NCBI GenBank assembly: GCA_934490165.1
Contig: CAKSTB010000005.1
Location: 66,505-130,504, forward strand
Source: an uncultured Ruminiclostridium sp.
GTDB taxonomy: Bacteria; Bacillota; Clostridia; Oscillospirales; Ruminococcaceae
Direction: 5' to 3'
DNA: 64,000 nucleotides
Part shown: one piece after another, positions 45,875 to 56,193 of the stretch
Layout of the letters: each line of letters begins with the position of its first letter
How positions within the stretch are numbered: position 1 is the stretch's first letter
Made by a program: the position numbers and the translations under genes
The notes under the pieces: model-generated
What the model was told of the DNA's origin: nothing
Database searches by the model: none
What the model saw: only the letters and a program-made list of their open reading frames with translations

Positions 45875-48079
45875 ATGTCAGAAGTCAGAGCTGTTCAGAA
45901 AACAGAAATGCCTGAGATAAACGCTCAGGCAGCGATAGTTGTTACTCAGCACGAAGGTCGTATACTTCTTGAAAAAAACGCAAGAATGAAATTATCGCCT
46001 GCTTTTCTGACAAAGATAATGGCATCTATAATCGCGCTGGAAAAGTGCAATCCAGCCGATAAGGTCACCGTATCGGAAAACGTTGTAAAGCAGGTTTCCG
46101 GGTGGAAAAGTGCCGCGGTGATAAATCTTGAAGTCGGGGAACAGATATCGGTTCTTGATCTTATATACTCCATGATGCTTGTTTCCGCTAACGATTCGTT
46201 ATTCGCGCTGGCTGAATTTATCTGCGGCGGTATTGACAAGTTTGCGGTTATGATGGAGGAAAAGGCAAAAGAAATAGGTGCGGAGGATACTGTCATAGCT
46301 TCGGCGGACGGGAAATTTACCTCCGAGCAGTACTCAAATGCATACGACCTTGCCATAATATGCCGCTACTGCATGACCAACAGAATATTCAGGACTATTG
46401 CCGCCTCGGATAAATACACCATACCCGCGACCAATCATAACGGTCCGCGCGAGATACAGAATACCAACCTTCTTATCAACAGCAGAAACAGGAGATACAG
46501 ATACGAAACCGCAATAGGTATCAAGAGCGGATACACTGCCCGCTCAAAGTCCTGCCTTGCCTGTTCCGCTCTTCCGCCGGCAGGAAAATTCGGCGAGGAA
46601 ATACTCGCAATAATTCTCGGTGCGGAAAATACGAAGCAGATGAAGTATGTTTTCTACGATGCAATAACTCTGCTCGATTTTACATTCGACAATTACGAAT
46701 CGCTCAGCGGTAAGAAGCCCGGCGAACAAAACAGCGAAAATGACAATTCGATCACCACTGTAAGTAAGCTTTGCGAGGTGCTCAATGCAAAGCTTCGCAA
46801 TGCCGCAGATGTGCCGATCTCATCATTTGCATTCGGAAGGCAGAAAATAAAGCCCGGGTGTGCATATTTTGCCGACAGCAAAGAATCTGCTTTAACTGCA
46901 TATGAAAAGGGCGCGGCTGTTGTCATAACAAAAGAAGCTGTAGATAAAATACCGAATATAGTCGTAAACGACCTTAACGACGCGCTCGGCAAAACAGCTG
47001 TATTCATAAAGGCGAAGCTCGGTATGTGGTCGATAGCGGTAATGGACAGTCCCGAAAAGATAGACCCGCTCGACATGATAAATCAGATGCTTTCAAACAA
47101 GATGGAAACTGTACGCTCTGTTTCCGTCACCAATAACTATGCGTCTATGCTCAGAGCGATGTTTTCCGCGACCAAAAAGACCGAAGCCGCGGTTATCAAT
47201 GTTTCGTGCGTGAACGGCGGAAATGTTGAGCGTGTTTCCCAGACGGCAAATTTCGATATAGCGGTGCTTACAAGCACTGTTGTTTCCAAAAATCCGCGTG
47301 ACCTTACAAAGCCCGAGCTCATCGATGAAAAGCTGAAGGTATGCGGTGGAATGAACGAATCCGGCGCTGTTATCATAAATATTGATGACAAGAACCTTGC
47401 CGAGATTTTCACTATACCTCAGGATATAATCACGATCGGCGTTGACAACAAAATGGCTGATTATTATGCCGATAACATTCAGCTGTTGCAGGACAAGATA
47501 ATATTTGATATAATCCACGGTGTGGATAATTATCATATAGAGTTGTATTCCGATGATAAGCACAGTGTTTATCAGGCGCTTGCCACATTTGCGCTCGGCG
47601 AAATAATGGGAATACCGCCTAAGCAGATAATCCCCGCCATAGAAAAATACCGCCGTACAAACGGACTGAACACTGTCAGAAACGAACGTGGGATTTATGT
47701 AATTTCAGACTTTGAAAATGAGGCGGTAGAAAGCGTCGGCTCGGCACTGAAAGAGCTGTGCACTATTCCGCTTTTGCCCGAGTCACGCAGAATTGCCGTA
47801 TTATCGGAAGTCGGCGACGGCGATGAGCACGAGCTTGAAATTTTCCGCAAGGTAGGCAACATTATCAACAAGGCAAATGTAAGCATTACCGTATGCTACG
47901 GTGACATCTCGGCAAAGCTCATGGAAACCGCCGACCTCAAGAACAAGTTTGTTATTAAGTTGAAGTCGCGGGAAGCTCTGACCGAGTTCCTTAAGCTCAA
48001 TCTCCGTGATAACGACGCCGTTCTGTTCAAGGGTTCGGCAAGTACGGATCTTGATGAAATAATGACCGAAGTAACGTAA
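45875..48079 (+). CDS. Fusion of a carboxypeptidase-like (S11) domain and a MurF-like domain, both with altered catalytic motifs
   Basis: Residues about 15-265 match D-alanyl-D-alanine carboxypeptidases (S11). The SxN motif is present (SAN, near 104) and KTG is KSG (near 217), but the SxxK nucleophile reads PAFLTK: the Ser is Phe44. Residues about 300-734 match a MurF-type Mur ligase: the N-terminal part (IKPGCAYFADSKESALTAYE, IVVNDLNDAL), and the C-terminal part (RRIAVLSEVGDGDEHE, AVLFKGSAS). The ATP loop GSNGKTT expected near 390 reads MDSPEKIDP, so ATP binding is doubtful. No signal peptide is visible, so it is likely cytoplasmic. A regulatory or scaffolding role in peptidoglycan synthesis is inference. 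Confidence 0.8.
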   Translation: MSEVRAVQKTEMPEINAQAAIVVTQHEGRILLEKNARMKLSPAFLTKIMASIIALEKCNPADKVTVSENVVKQVSGWKSAAVINLEVGEQISVLDLIYSMMLVSANDSLFALAEFICGGIDKFAVMMEEKAKEIGAEDTVIASADGKFTSEQYSNAYDLAIICRYCMTNRIFRTIAASDKYTIPATNHNGPREIQNTNLLINSRNRRYRYETAIGIKSGYTARSKSCLACSALPPAGKFGEEILAIILGAENTKQMKYVFYDAITLLDFTFDNYESLSGKKPGEQNSENDNSITTVSKLCEVLNAKLRNAADVPISSFAFGRQKIKPGCAYFADSKESALTAYEKGAAVVITKEAVDKIPNIVVNDLNDALGKTAVFIKAKLGMWSIAVMDSPEKIDPLDMINQMLSNKMETVRSVSVTNNYASMLRAMFSATKKTEAAVINVSCVNGGNVERVSQTANFDIAVLTSTVVSKNPRDLTKPELIDEKLKVCGGMNESGAVIINIDDKNLAEIFTIPQDIITIGVDNKMADYYADNIQLLQDKIIFDIIHGVDNYHIELYSDDKHSVYQALATFALGEIMGIPPKQIIPAIEKYRRTNGLNTVRNERGIYVISDFENEAVESVGSALKELCTIPLLPESRRIAVLSEVGDGDEHELEIFRKVGNIINKANVSITVCYGDISAKLMETADLKNKFVIKLKSREALTEFLKLNLRDNDAVLFKGSASTDLDEIMTEVT

Positions 48080-48127
48080 AGCTCAGCCGATATTATCGAA
48101 CACGGCTTGATCAGATCACAATTACAA

Positions 48128-48163
48128 AAAGCGGGCATCGACCTTTTCGCCGATGCCCGCTTT
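48128..48163. terminator. Bidirectional terminator between converging genes
   Basis: AAAGCGGGCATCG (48128-48140) pairs with CGATGCCCGCTTT (48151-48163) over a 10-nt loop, with A- and T-runs on both sides. It ends both the fusion gene and the BspA-like gene. Confidence 0.9.
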
Positions 48164-48172
48164 GTTTGTTGC

Positions 48173-51100
48173 TTACCTCTTTGTCTTGACTGTCAGCGTA
48201 CCGCTCCATGAGCTGTACTGTGTAGTCTTGCCAATTGTCTTGTACGCTCTTATTCTATACTTATAAGTCGTGCTAGCCTTTAAGCTCTTAACGGTGTAAG
48301 TAGTCGTGCTGTTCTTGGCTATCTTAGTAAGCGATACCCACTTCTTACCGTCCCACTTCTGTAATTCGTAACCAGTTGCCGAAGTGTTCTTATTCCACTG
48401 GAGCGTTATGCTGTTGTAAGACTTGGATTTAGCCTTAAATCCGCTCATGTTATAGGGGTTAGTGTTTACACTGAGCGTTGCCGTGTAAGCGCTATACTGC
48501 GTAGCCTTGCCAATCGTCTTATACGCTCTTATTCTGTACTTATAAGTCGTACTAGCCTTTAAGTTCTTAACGGTGTAAGTAGTTGTACTGTTCTTATTTA
48601 TCTTAGTAAGCGTAACCCACTTCTTACCGTCCCACTTCTGTAATTCGTAACCTGTAGCAGATGTGTTCTTGTTCCACTGGAGCGTTATGCTGTTGTAGGA
48701 CTTTGATTTAGCCTTAAAGCCACTTATGTTAGAGGGGTTAGTATTTACGCTAAGCGTTGCAGAATATCCGCTATACTGTGTAGCCTTGCCAATGGTTTTG
48801 TACGCTCTGATTCTGTACTTGTATGTGGTGCTTGCCTTAAGGCTCTTTACAGTGTAAGTAGTCGTACTGTTCTTGCTTATCTTAGTAAGCGCAACCCACT
48901 TCTTACCGTCCCATTTCTGTAACTCATAGCCTGTAGCGCTGGCATTCTTGTTCCACTGGAGCGTTACGCTGTTGTAAGACTTGGATTTAGCCTTAAAGCC
49001 ACTCATATTAGAGGGATTTGTATTTACACTGAGTGTTGTCGTGTAAGCGCTATACTGCGTAGCCTTGCCAATTGTCTTGTACGCTCTGATTCTATACTTA
49101 TAAGTTGTACTAGCTTTAAGGCTCTTAACAGTGTAAGTAGTCGTGCTATTCTTGTTTATCTTGGTAAGCGATACCCACTTCTTGCCGTCCCACTTCTGTA
49201 ACTCATAGCCTGTAGCGCTAGTGTTCTTGTTCCACTGGAGCGTTACGCTGTTGTAGGACTTAGCTTTAGCCTTGAATCCACTCATATTAGAGGGGTTTGT
49301 ATTTACGCTCAGTGTTGCCGAATTTGCGCTGTAAGCTGTAGCCTTACCCTCCGTCTTGTACGCTTTAATTCTGTACTGATAAGTTTTGCTTGCAGACAGC
49401 TTTGTGACTTTATATGTCAGCGTGCTGTTCTTGGCTATCTTAGTAACCTGACTCCACGTCTTACCGTTGTAAGCTTCAATAATATAGCCGCTTGCCGAGT
49501 TGTTCTTATTCCACTGTAACGTGATACTTGTGCTGTCCTTAGCTTTAACCTTGAAACCGCCGATCTTGGCAAGGGTGAGCTTTGCTATTGTTGCTGTTTC
49601 AGTCTTCTTGCACACCTTGCAGGTTCTTGTCTTTGTACCTGTTGCTGTGTATGTTGCCGCCTTAGTGGTTTTCCAATTGTTAAAATCATGCTTTCCTGTC
49701 GCGGGTATAGCAGTTACATCTTTTTTAGCACTGCAACGTGTGCAGTGGTGTGACTTTGAGCCTGCCGCGCCGCAGGTAGCAGCCTTATCTGTAGTCCAGA
49801 CTGTTGAATATTCATGACCGAGTGCGTTTATTGTCTGCGTTTCTGTTTTACCGCAGATTGAGCATATTCCTATCTTAGTTCCGTCTGTAATGCAGGTTGC
49901 CGCCTTGGTAGTCTTCCAATCGCCAAAATCATGCTTACCCGTTGCAGGTATAACCTCGCCGATTGAAATCAGCTCTCCGCAATCTTTACAGTACGTATCG
50001 CCCGTATAACCGTCTGTTACGCAGTCGGCATTCTTTGCGTTGCGTATCTCGGTATTGCTGTGAGCGCATTGTGTTTCACGGTCAAGAAGTACATAATCAA
50101 AGCCATTATCTTTTGCATACTGTTCGCCGGCTGTGCCGCTGTAGCAATAGATTTTGAAGTTGCTTATCTTCTTGTAGCCATTATCATAATAGTAACCGAA
50201 AGCCCAATCATATATCTCCGTTACACTTTCCGGTATCGTCACACTTTTAAGGTTTATACAACTGCTGAAAGCATTATTACCTATATATGTTACATCATCT
50301 GATATCGTCATATCTGTAAGGCTTTTACAACCGCTGAAAGCATTATCACCTATATACGTCACGCTGTTTGGTATTGTTATGCTTGCAAGATCTGTGCAAT
50401 CTTTGAAAGTACAACTACCTATACTCGTCACGCTGTTTGACATCGTTATACTTGTAAGACTTGTGCAACCTCTGAAAGCGCTATCATCTATCCACGTCAC
50501 ACTATCTGGTATCATTATACTTGTAAGGTTTGTGCAATCTCTAAAAGCATAATCGTTTATGCCGTTCACGCCATCAATTATCGTATAATTATTGTCTTTC
50601 TTTCCGGCGGGATAACATATTAGTCTTGTTTTATCTTTATCATATAGAACGCCGTTTATTGAAACATAATTCTGATTTCCCGTTGCAACATTTATCGCGG
50701 TAAGACTTGTACAACCTTCAAAAGCACCACTGTCTATACTCGTCACACTTTCGATTAACGTATAATTTTGATCTTTTTTATTTGCGGGATAACATATTAG
50801 TATAGTTTTATCTTTATCATATAGAACGCCGTTTACCGAAATATAATTCTGATTTCCGGTTGCAACATTTATCGCTGTAAGACTCGCACAACCGCAGAAA
50901 GCGTACTTGCCTATAAATGTCACACTGTCAGGTATCGTTATACTTGTAAGACTCGCACAACCGTAGAAAGCACTTTCTGATATACACATAACACCGTCAA
51001 GTATCTTAAAATTTTGATCCTTTTTTCCGGCAGGATAACATTTTATAGTAGTTTTATCCTTATTGTACAGAACACCGTTTACCGAAACATAATCCTGATT

Positions 51101-53023
51101 TCCCGTTGCAACATTTATCGCTGTAAGGCTTGTGCAGCCTTCAAAAATGCTATCATCCATCCACGTCACACTGTTCGGTATCGTTATACTTGTAAGGCTT
51201 GCGCAATCTCTGAAAGCACCACTACCTATCTCCGTCACGCCGTCCGGTATCGTTATACTTGCAAGGTTTATACAATCTTCAAAAGCCCATCCGCCTATAC
51301 TTGCACTATCCGGTATCGTTATACTTGTTAGACTTGCGCAACCGCTGAAAGCACTATCGCCTATGCTCGTCACGCTGTCAGGCATCGTTATACTTTTAAG
51401 GCTTGTGCAATCTCTGAAAGCACCACTGCCTATCTCTGTCACACTGTCAGGTATCATTATACTTGCAAGACTTGTGCAACCACTGAAAGCGCTATCGCCT
51501 ATACTCGTCACACTGTCAGGTATCGTTATGTTGTTAAGGCTTATGCATTTTTCGAAAGCATACCAGTTTATATCCGTCACACTGTTTGGTATCGTTATGC
51601 TTTTAAGGCTTGTGCAACCTTTGAAAGCACTATAGCTTATGCTCGTCACACCGTCCGGTATCGTTATACTTGTAAGACTTGTGCAACCGCTGAAAGCATA
51701 ATTGCCTATCCACGTCACACTGTTTGGTATTGTTATGCTTGTAAGTTTTGAGCAACCGCTGAAAGCAACACCATATATATACGTCACACCATCGAGTATC
51801 GTATACGTTATATCTTTCTTTCCGGCTGGATAACATATTATAGCAGTTTTGTCTTTATTGTACAGAACGCCATTCACTGAAACATAATTCTGATTTCCTG
51901 TCGCAACATTTATCGCTGTAAGACCTGCACAACCGGTGAAAGCCCATCCGCCTATACTCGTCACACTGTTAGGTATCGTTATACTTGTAAGACTCGTGCA
52001 ATCTTCGAAAGCACTATCGCTTATACTTATCACACTGTCTGGTATCGTTATACTTTTAAGGCTTTTGCAATCTTTGAAAGCATCAGTGACTATCTCCGTC
52101 ACACTGTCCGGTATCGTTATGCTTGTAAGGCTTGAGCAACCTTTGAAAGTACTATAGCTTATGCTCGTCACGCCGTCCGGTATCGTTATACTTGTAAGAC
52201 TTGCGCAACCTTTGAAAGCACTATCGCCTATACTCGTGACACTGTTAGGTATCGTTATACTTTTAAGGCTTTTGCAACCGTCGAAAGTATTATAGCTTAT
52301 GCTCGTCACACTGTCCGGTATCGCTATGTTTGTAAGGCTTGTGCAACCACTAAAAGCCCATTCGCCTATACTCGTCACACTGCTCGGTATCGTTATACTT
52401 GTAAGACTTGTGCAATCGCTGAAAGCATCAGCACCTATATTCGTCACACCATCAGGTATCTTGTAATTTTCATCTTTTTTTCCGGCAGGATAACATATTA
52501 GAGTAGTTTTATCTTTATTGTACAGAACGCCGTTCATTGAAACATAATTCTGATTTCCTGTTGCAACATTTATTGCTGTAAGGCTTTTACAACCGCTGAA
52601 GGCGGACCAGTTTATACTCGTCACACTGTTCGGTATTGTTATACTTTTAAGACTTGCACAACCTCTGAAAGCATAATCACCTATACTCATCGCACTGTTC
52701 GGCATCGTTATATCTGTTAGGCTTATACAACCATCGAAAGCATAATTGCTGATACTCGTCACACTGTCCGGTATTGTTATACTTGCAAGATTACTGCAAT
52801 ACTCGAAAGCACTATCACTTATACGCGTCACGCTCATTCCGTCAATCTTTTTCGGAATATCAACCTTTTCCGCGCTACCGATATACTTTGTAATCTTCAC
52901 CGTACCATCATCAAGCACGCTATACTGGAAATCCCCATAAGTCTCTGCCCCCGCGCACACCGCGCAGATCACAACCATCGCCGCAAAGGTCATAAGCCCT
53001 AGCAGCCATTTTTTAAGCTTCAT
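48173..53023 (-). CDS. BspA-like secreted protein: LRR_5 repeats, cysteine-pair repeats and five FN3 domains
   Basis: The 1616-residue protein has a signal peptide (MKLKKWLLGLMTFAAMVVIC, cut near AGA-ET). Residues about 45-980 are LRR_5 repeats of about 23 residues with ITIPDSVTSIGDSAFSGC-type units. The array is interrupted five times by a module with INVATGNQNYVSVNGVLYNK and ICYPAGKKD. Residues about 985-1150 carry CxxC-bearing repeats (YCKDCGELI, ICSICGKTE, HCTRCSAKK, TCKVCKKTE, each before a GKHDF or GHEYS). Residues about 1150-1616 are five FN3 domains with a 93-residue period. There is no LPXTG-type end, so it is secreted or held otherwise. Adhesion to host or carbohydrate is the usual role, but ligand is unknown. 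Confidence 0.92.
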   Translation of the reverse strand: MKLKKWLLGLMTFAAMVVICAVCAGAETYGDFQYSVLDDGTVKITKYIGSAEKVDIPKKIDGMSVTRISDSAFEYCSNLASITIPDSVTSISNYAFDGCISLTDITMPNSAMSIGDYAFRGCASLKSITIPNSVTSINWSAFSGCKSLTAINVATGNQNYVSMNGVLYNKDKTTLICYPAGKKDENYKIPDGVTNIGADAFSDCTSLTSITIPSSVTSIGEWAFSGCTSLTNIAIPDSVTSISYNTFDGCKSLKSITIPNSVTSIGDSAFKGCASLTSITIPDGVTSISYSTFKGCSSLTSITIPDSVTEIVTDAFKDCKSLKSITIPDSVISISDSAFEDCTSLTSITIPNSVTSIGGWAFTGCAGLTAINVATGNQNYVSVNGVLYNKDKTAIICYPAGKKDITYTILDGVTYIYGVAFSGCSKLTSITIPNSVTWIGNYAFSGCTSLTSITIPDGVTSISYSAFKGCTSLKSITIPNSVTDINWYAFEKCISLNNITIPDSVTSIGDSAFSGCTSLASIMIPDSVTEIGSGAFRDCTSLKSITMPDSVTSIGDSAFSGCASLTSITIPDSASIGGWAFEDCINLASITIPDGVTEIGSGAFRDCASLTSITIPNSVTWMDDSIFEGCTSLTAINVATGNQDYVSVNGVLYNKDKTTIKCYPAGKKDQNFKILDGVMCISESAFYGCASLTSITIPDSVTFIGKYAFCGCASLTAINVATGNQNYISVNGVLYDKDKTILICYPANKKDQNYTLIESVTSIDSGAFEGCTSLTAINVATGNQNYVSINGVLYDKDKTRLICYPAGKKDNNYTIIDGVNGINDYAFRDCTNLTSIMIPDSVTWIDDSAFRGCTSLTSITMSNSVTSIGSCTFKDCTDLASITIPNSVTYIGDNAFSGCKSLTDMTISDDVTYIGNNAFSSCINLKSVTIPESVTEIYDWAFGYYYDNGYKKISNFKIYCYSGTAGEQYAKDNGFDYVLLDRETQCAHSNTEIRNAKNADCVTDGYTGDTYCKDCGELISIGEVIPATGKHDFGDWKTTKAATCITDGTKIGICSICGKTETQTINALGHEYSTVWTTDKAATCGAAGSKSHHCTRCSAKKDVTAIPATGKHDFNNWKTTKAATYTATGTKTRTCKVCKKTETATIAKLTLAKIGGFKVKAKDSTSITLQWNKNNSASGYIIEAYNGKTWSQVTKIAKNSTLTYKVTKLSASKTYQYRIKAYKTEGKATAYSANSATLSVNTNPSNMSGFKAKAKSYNSVTLQWNKNTSATGYELQKWDGKKWVSLTKINKNSTTTYTVKSLKASTTYKYRIRAYKTIGKATQYSAYTTTLSVNTNPSNMSGFKAKSKSYNSVTLQWNKNASATGYELQKWDGKKWVALTKISKNSTTTYTVKSLKASTTYKYRIRAYKTIGKATQYSGYSATLSVNTNPSNISGFKAKSKSYNSITLQWNKNTSATGYELQKWDGKKWVTLTKINKNSTTTYTVKNLKASTTYKYRIRAYKTIGKATQYSAYTATLSVNTNPYNMSGFKAKSKSYNSITLQWNKNTSATGYELQKWDGKKWVSLTKIAKNSTTTYTVKSLKASTTYKYRIRAYKTIGKTTQYSSWSGTLTVKTKR
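48213..49566 (-). repeat. Tandem FN3-coding repeats, 279-bp period
   Basis: The shared sequence CCAAT after TTG recurs at 48231, 48510, 48789 and 49068, exactly 279 bp (93 codons) apart. Four copies are nearly identical in protein; the fifth, first in the protein, is more different. The similarity points to recent duplication or gene conversion. Confidence 0.9.
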
Positions 53024-53058
53024 AAATTCATACCTCTTTCTTTTTTAAAATATAAAAA

Positions 53059-53087
53059 GGCATAGTCCACCCTACATGGACTATGCC
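53059..53087 (-). terminator. Intrinsic terminator in the leader of the BspA-like gene
   Basis: GGCATAGTCCA (53059-53069) pairs exactly with TGGACTATGCC (53077-53087). On the minus strand it is followed by TTTTTATATTTT. It lies between the promoter and the start codon, so it may act as an attenuator. Confidence 0.85.
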
Positions 53088-53144
53088 TTAATTACCATAT
53101 TGAATTTTACGCAGAAATATTGTGCATAACTTACAGAGGTGCTT

Positions 53145-53195
53145 TTATTGAGCCCCCCCCCGTTTACATAAATTGGTATTTAATGTCTTGCACAT
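53145..53195 (-). CDS. Possible 16-residue leader peptide with a nine-G tract
   Basis: On the minus strand an ATG at 53195, behind AAAGGTGAGAGAT, opens the frame MCKTLNTNLCKRGGAQ. The codons for Arg-Gly-Gly run through an uninterrupted run of nine G (53153-53161 on the plus strand as C). The frame stops at 53145. It sits in the leader of the BspA-like gene between promoter and terminator. Whether it is translated is unknown. Confidence 0.45.
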   Translation of the reverse strand: MCKTLNTNLCKRGGAQ

Positions 53196-53247
53196 ATCTC
53201 TCACCTTTACATTTCATCAGCCTTAACTTTATGCATTTGATAGTATA

Positions 53248-53276
53248 AGTATATCACCATAGTTAATCGCTGTCAA
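53248..53276 (-). promoter_or_regulatory. Consensus promoter of the BspA-like gene
   Basis: On the minus strand TTGACA (53271-53276) and TATACT (53248-53253) are 17 bp apart. The expected leader is about 218 nt and holds the nine-G tract and the terminator. Confidence 0.9.
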
Positions 53277-53314
53277 GTGTTTACTGTGAATATAGCACTA
53301 ATGAAAATCAGCTT

Positions 53315-56167
53315 TTATTCAAGAGTTGATTGTTCAATTCTTTCAACTCCGAGCATAGGCGCTAAATATCTGCCCGTGTAGCTTATTGGGTTTGCCGCTA
53401 CATCTTCGGGTGTACCGGTCGCGATCACAGTACCGCCGCCGCTTCCGCCCTCAGGACCCATATCAATGATATAGTCGGCTGTTTTTATTACATCAAGGTT
53501 ATGCTCAATAACGAGTACCGTATTTCCGCCGTCCGTGAGCTTCTGAAGCACATCGATCAGCTTGTGTACGTCTGCGGTGTGAAGTCCGGTTGTAGGCTCG
53601 TCAAGGATATATACCGTCTTGCCTGTCGCGCGCTTTGAAAGCTCGGAAGCGAGCTTTACTCTCTGCGCCTCGCCGCCCGAAAGGGTCGTTGCGGGCTGAC
53701 CTATCTTCACATAGCCAAGACCTACATCGTAAAGAGTTTGTAGCTTGCGCTTTATCTTCTCGTGGTTTTCAAAGAAAGCTATGCCCTCTTCTACCGTCAT
53801 TTCAAGCACATCGTAAATATTCTTGCCTCTGTAGTGGACCTCGAGCGTTTCGCGGTTATAACGTTTGCCCTTGCAGACCTCGCACGGTACATAGATATCG
53901 GGCAGGAAGTGCATCTCTATCTTGTTGATACCGTCACCCTCGCAGGCTTCACAGCGTCCGCCCTTTACGTTGAATGAAAATCTACCGCTCGTGTAGCCCC
54001 TCATCTTTGCGTCATTAGTCGATGCAAAAAGCTCTCTTATATCGTTGAATACGCCCGTATAGGTCGCGGGATTGCTCCTCGGTGTCCTGCCGATAGGCGA
54101 CTGGTCTATGGCGATCACCTTGTCGAGGTACTCCGTACCCTCGAACGTGTCGAACGCACCGGGCTTTATTCTCGCGCGGTTCAGCTTTGCGACAAGGTGC
54201 TTATAAATTATCTCGTTTACAAGCGAGCTCTTGCCGCTACCGGATACGCCGGTAATGCAGGTGAAAATTCCGAGCGGTACTTTTACGGTGATATTTTTAA
54301 GGTTGTTTTCGCGACAGCCTGTTATCTTAAGCCACTTTTTTGTAGGCTTTCTGCGTTTTTCCGGGACTTCTATCTTAAGCTTTCCCGTAAGATACTGCCC
54401 TGTTATTGAGCGTTCGCACTTCATTATATCGTCAAGCGTGCCCGCGCAAATTACCTCACCGCCGTGAACACCTGCGCCCGGACCTATGTCAACGATAAAA
54501 TCCGCCGCCCTCATAGTATCCTCATCGTGCTCAACAACTATAAGCGTGTTGCCGAGGTCGCGCAGTCTTTTCAGCGTTGCGATAAGCTTGTCGTTATCCC
54601 TCTGATGAAGACCTATGCTCGGCTCGTCAAGGATATAAAGCACACCCATAAGACTGCTTCCTATCTGTGTTGCAAGCCTTATACGCTGGCTCTCGCCGCC
54701 CGAAAGCGTACCCGCCGTTCTTGATAAGGTCAGATATTCAAGTCCGACACTGTTAAGGAAGCCTAAGCGCTCCTTTATTTCTTTCAGTATCTGACTTGCT
54801 ATCATCATATCACGTTCGGAGAGAGTTATGCTGTTGACAAATTCAAGCGCTTCGGTTATGCTCATATCACAAAATTCATTGATATTCTTACCGCATACCG
54901 TAACGCACAACGCCTCCTTTTTCAGTCGCTGACCGTGACAGTCGGGGCACACCGCGTCGCCCATATACTGAGCTATATCCTCTCTTGAATATATGCTTGT
55001 GGTTTCCTTATAACGTCTTTCAAGGTTGTTTACAACGCCCTCAAATGCCGTCATATATACTCCGCCGCCCTGCTCCTTACTGCGGACTACCTTTATCTTC
55101 TTGTCGCCCGTGCCGTAAAGCACAGCGTCTAACTGCTCCTTTGTCAGTTCCTTAACGGGCTGATCGACACTGAAACCGTATTCGTTTGCCACAGCGTCAA
55201 AATACATCTGAGCTATAGTTCCGTCAGCATACTTCCAACCGCTCGCCTTTATGGCATTTTCGCGGATAGTAAGGTCGCGGTTCGGCAGTATAAGGTCAAT
55301 GTCAATTCTCCTGAACACACCAAGACCCGTGCAGGTAGGGCACGCACCGAAAGGATTGTTGAACGAGAACATTCTCGGCACAAGCTCCTCCATACTTACT
55401 CCGTGCTCTGGGCAGGCATAGTTCTGCGAAAAGCTGAGTTCCTCACCGTCAATTACATCTATAATGATAAGTCCGCCGGAGAGATTTCCCGCGACCTCGA
55501 TACTGTCGGATAAACGCGACTTTATATCCTCTTTCATTACAAGTCGGTCTACAACGACCTCTATGTTATGCTTTTTGTTCTTATCGAGCTTTATCTGCTC
55601 GGAAAGGTCATAGATTATGCCGTCAACACGCACTCTTGCATAGCCCTGTTTTACAAGCTCCTCAAGCTCCTTGCGGTATTCGCCTTTTCTGCCTCTTACT
55701 ATCGGTGATAAAATCTGAAACTTCGTGCGTTCGGGCAGCTCCATTACCTTATCAACTATCTGATCTACCGTCTGCTGTTTTATTTCCTTACCGCAGACAG
55801 GACAGTGAGGTATGCCGACTCTTGCATAAAGCAGTCTGAGATAATCGTATATCTCGGTTACAGTACCGACCGTTGAACGGGGGTTTTTCGAGGTCGTCTT
55901 CTGATCTATCGATATTGCGGGAGAAAGACCCTCTATGCTGTCAACATCGGGCTTTTCCATCTGCCCGAGGAACATTCTCGCATACGATGAAAGGCTTTCG
56001 ATGTATCTTCTCTGACCGTCTGCATAAATAGTGTCAAATGCAAGCGAGGATTTTCCCGAGCCTGAAAGTCCGGTCATAACTATCAGCTTGTCACGGGGCA
56101 GTTCTATATCGATATTCTTCAAATTATGCTCTCTTGCGCCCTTGATGATTATTTTATCTATTCCCAT
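53315..56167 (-). CDS. uvrA: Excinuclease ABC subunit A
   Basis: The 950-residue ATPase finds bulky DNA lesions together with UvrB. It begins [20 protein letters not shown], has two ATP-binding domains (GLSGSGKSS and [17 protein letters not shown] and LSGGEAQR) and zinc modules CPVCGKEI and CEACEGDG / CEVCKGKR. The length is normal. It follows uvrB by 26 bp in the uvrB-uvrA order; uvrC is not in the window. Confidence 0.98.
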   Translation of the reverse strand: MGIDKIIIKGAREHNLKNIDIELPRDKLIVMTGLSGSGKSSLAFDTIYADGQRRYIESLSSYARMFLGQMEKPDVDSIEGLSPAISIDQKTTSKNPRSTVGTVTEIYDYLRLLYARVGIPHCPVCGKEIKQQTVDQIVDKVMELPERTKFQILSPIVRGRKGEYRKELEELVKQGYARVRVDGIIYDLSEQIKLDKNKKHNIEVVVDRLVMKEDIKSRLSDSIEVAGNLSGGLIIIDVIDGEELSFSQNYACPEHGVSMEELVPRMFSFNNPFGACPTCTGLGVFRRIDIDLILPNRDLTIRENAIKASGWKYADGTIAQMYFDAVANEYGFSVDQPVKELTKEQLDAVLYGTGDKKIKVVRSKEQGGGVYMTAFEGVVNNLERRYKETTSIYSREDIAQYMGDAVCPDCHGQRLKKEALCVTVCGKNINEFCDMSITEALEFVNSITLSERDMMIASQILKEIKERLGFLNSVGLEYLTLSRTAGTLSGGESQRIRLATQIGSSLMGVLYILDEPSIGLHQRDNDKLIATLKRLRDLGNTLIVVEHDEDTMRAADFIVDIGPGAGVHGGEVICAGTLDDIMKCERSITGQYLTGKLKIEVPEKRRKPTKKWLKITGCRENNLKNITVKVPLGIFTCITGVSGSGKSSLVNEIIYKHLVAKLNRARIKPGAFDTFEGTEYLDKVIAIDQSPIGRTPRSNPATYTGVFNDIRELFASTNDAKMRGYTSGRFSFNVKGGRCEACEGDGINKIEMHFLPDIYVPCEVCKGKRYNRETLEVHYRGKNIYDVLEMTVEEGIAFFENHEKIKRKLQTLYDVGLGYVKIGQPATTLSGGEAQRVKLASELSKRATGKTVYILDEPTTGLHTADVHKLIDVLQKLTDGGNTVLVIEHNLDVIKTADYIIDMGPEGGSGGGTVIATGTPEDVAANPISYTGRYLAPMLGVERIEQSTLE

Positions 56168-56193
56168 TTTCTTTTGTCATCTCCGTTAATTGC

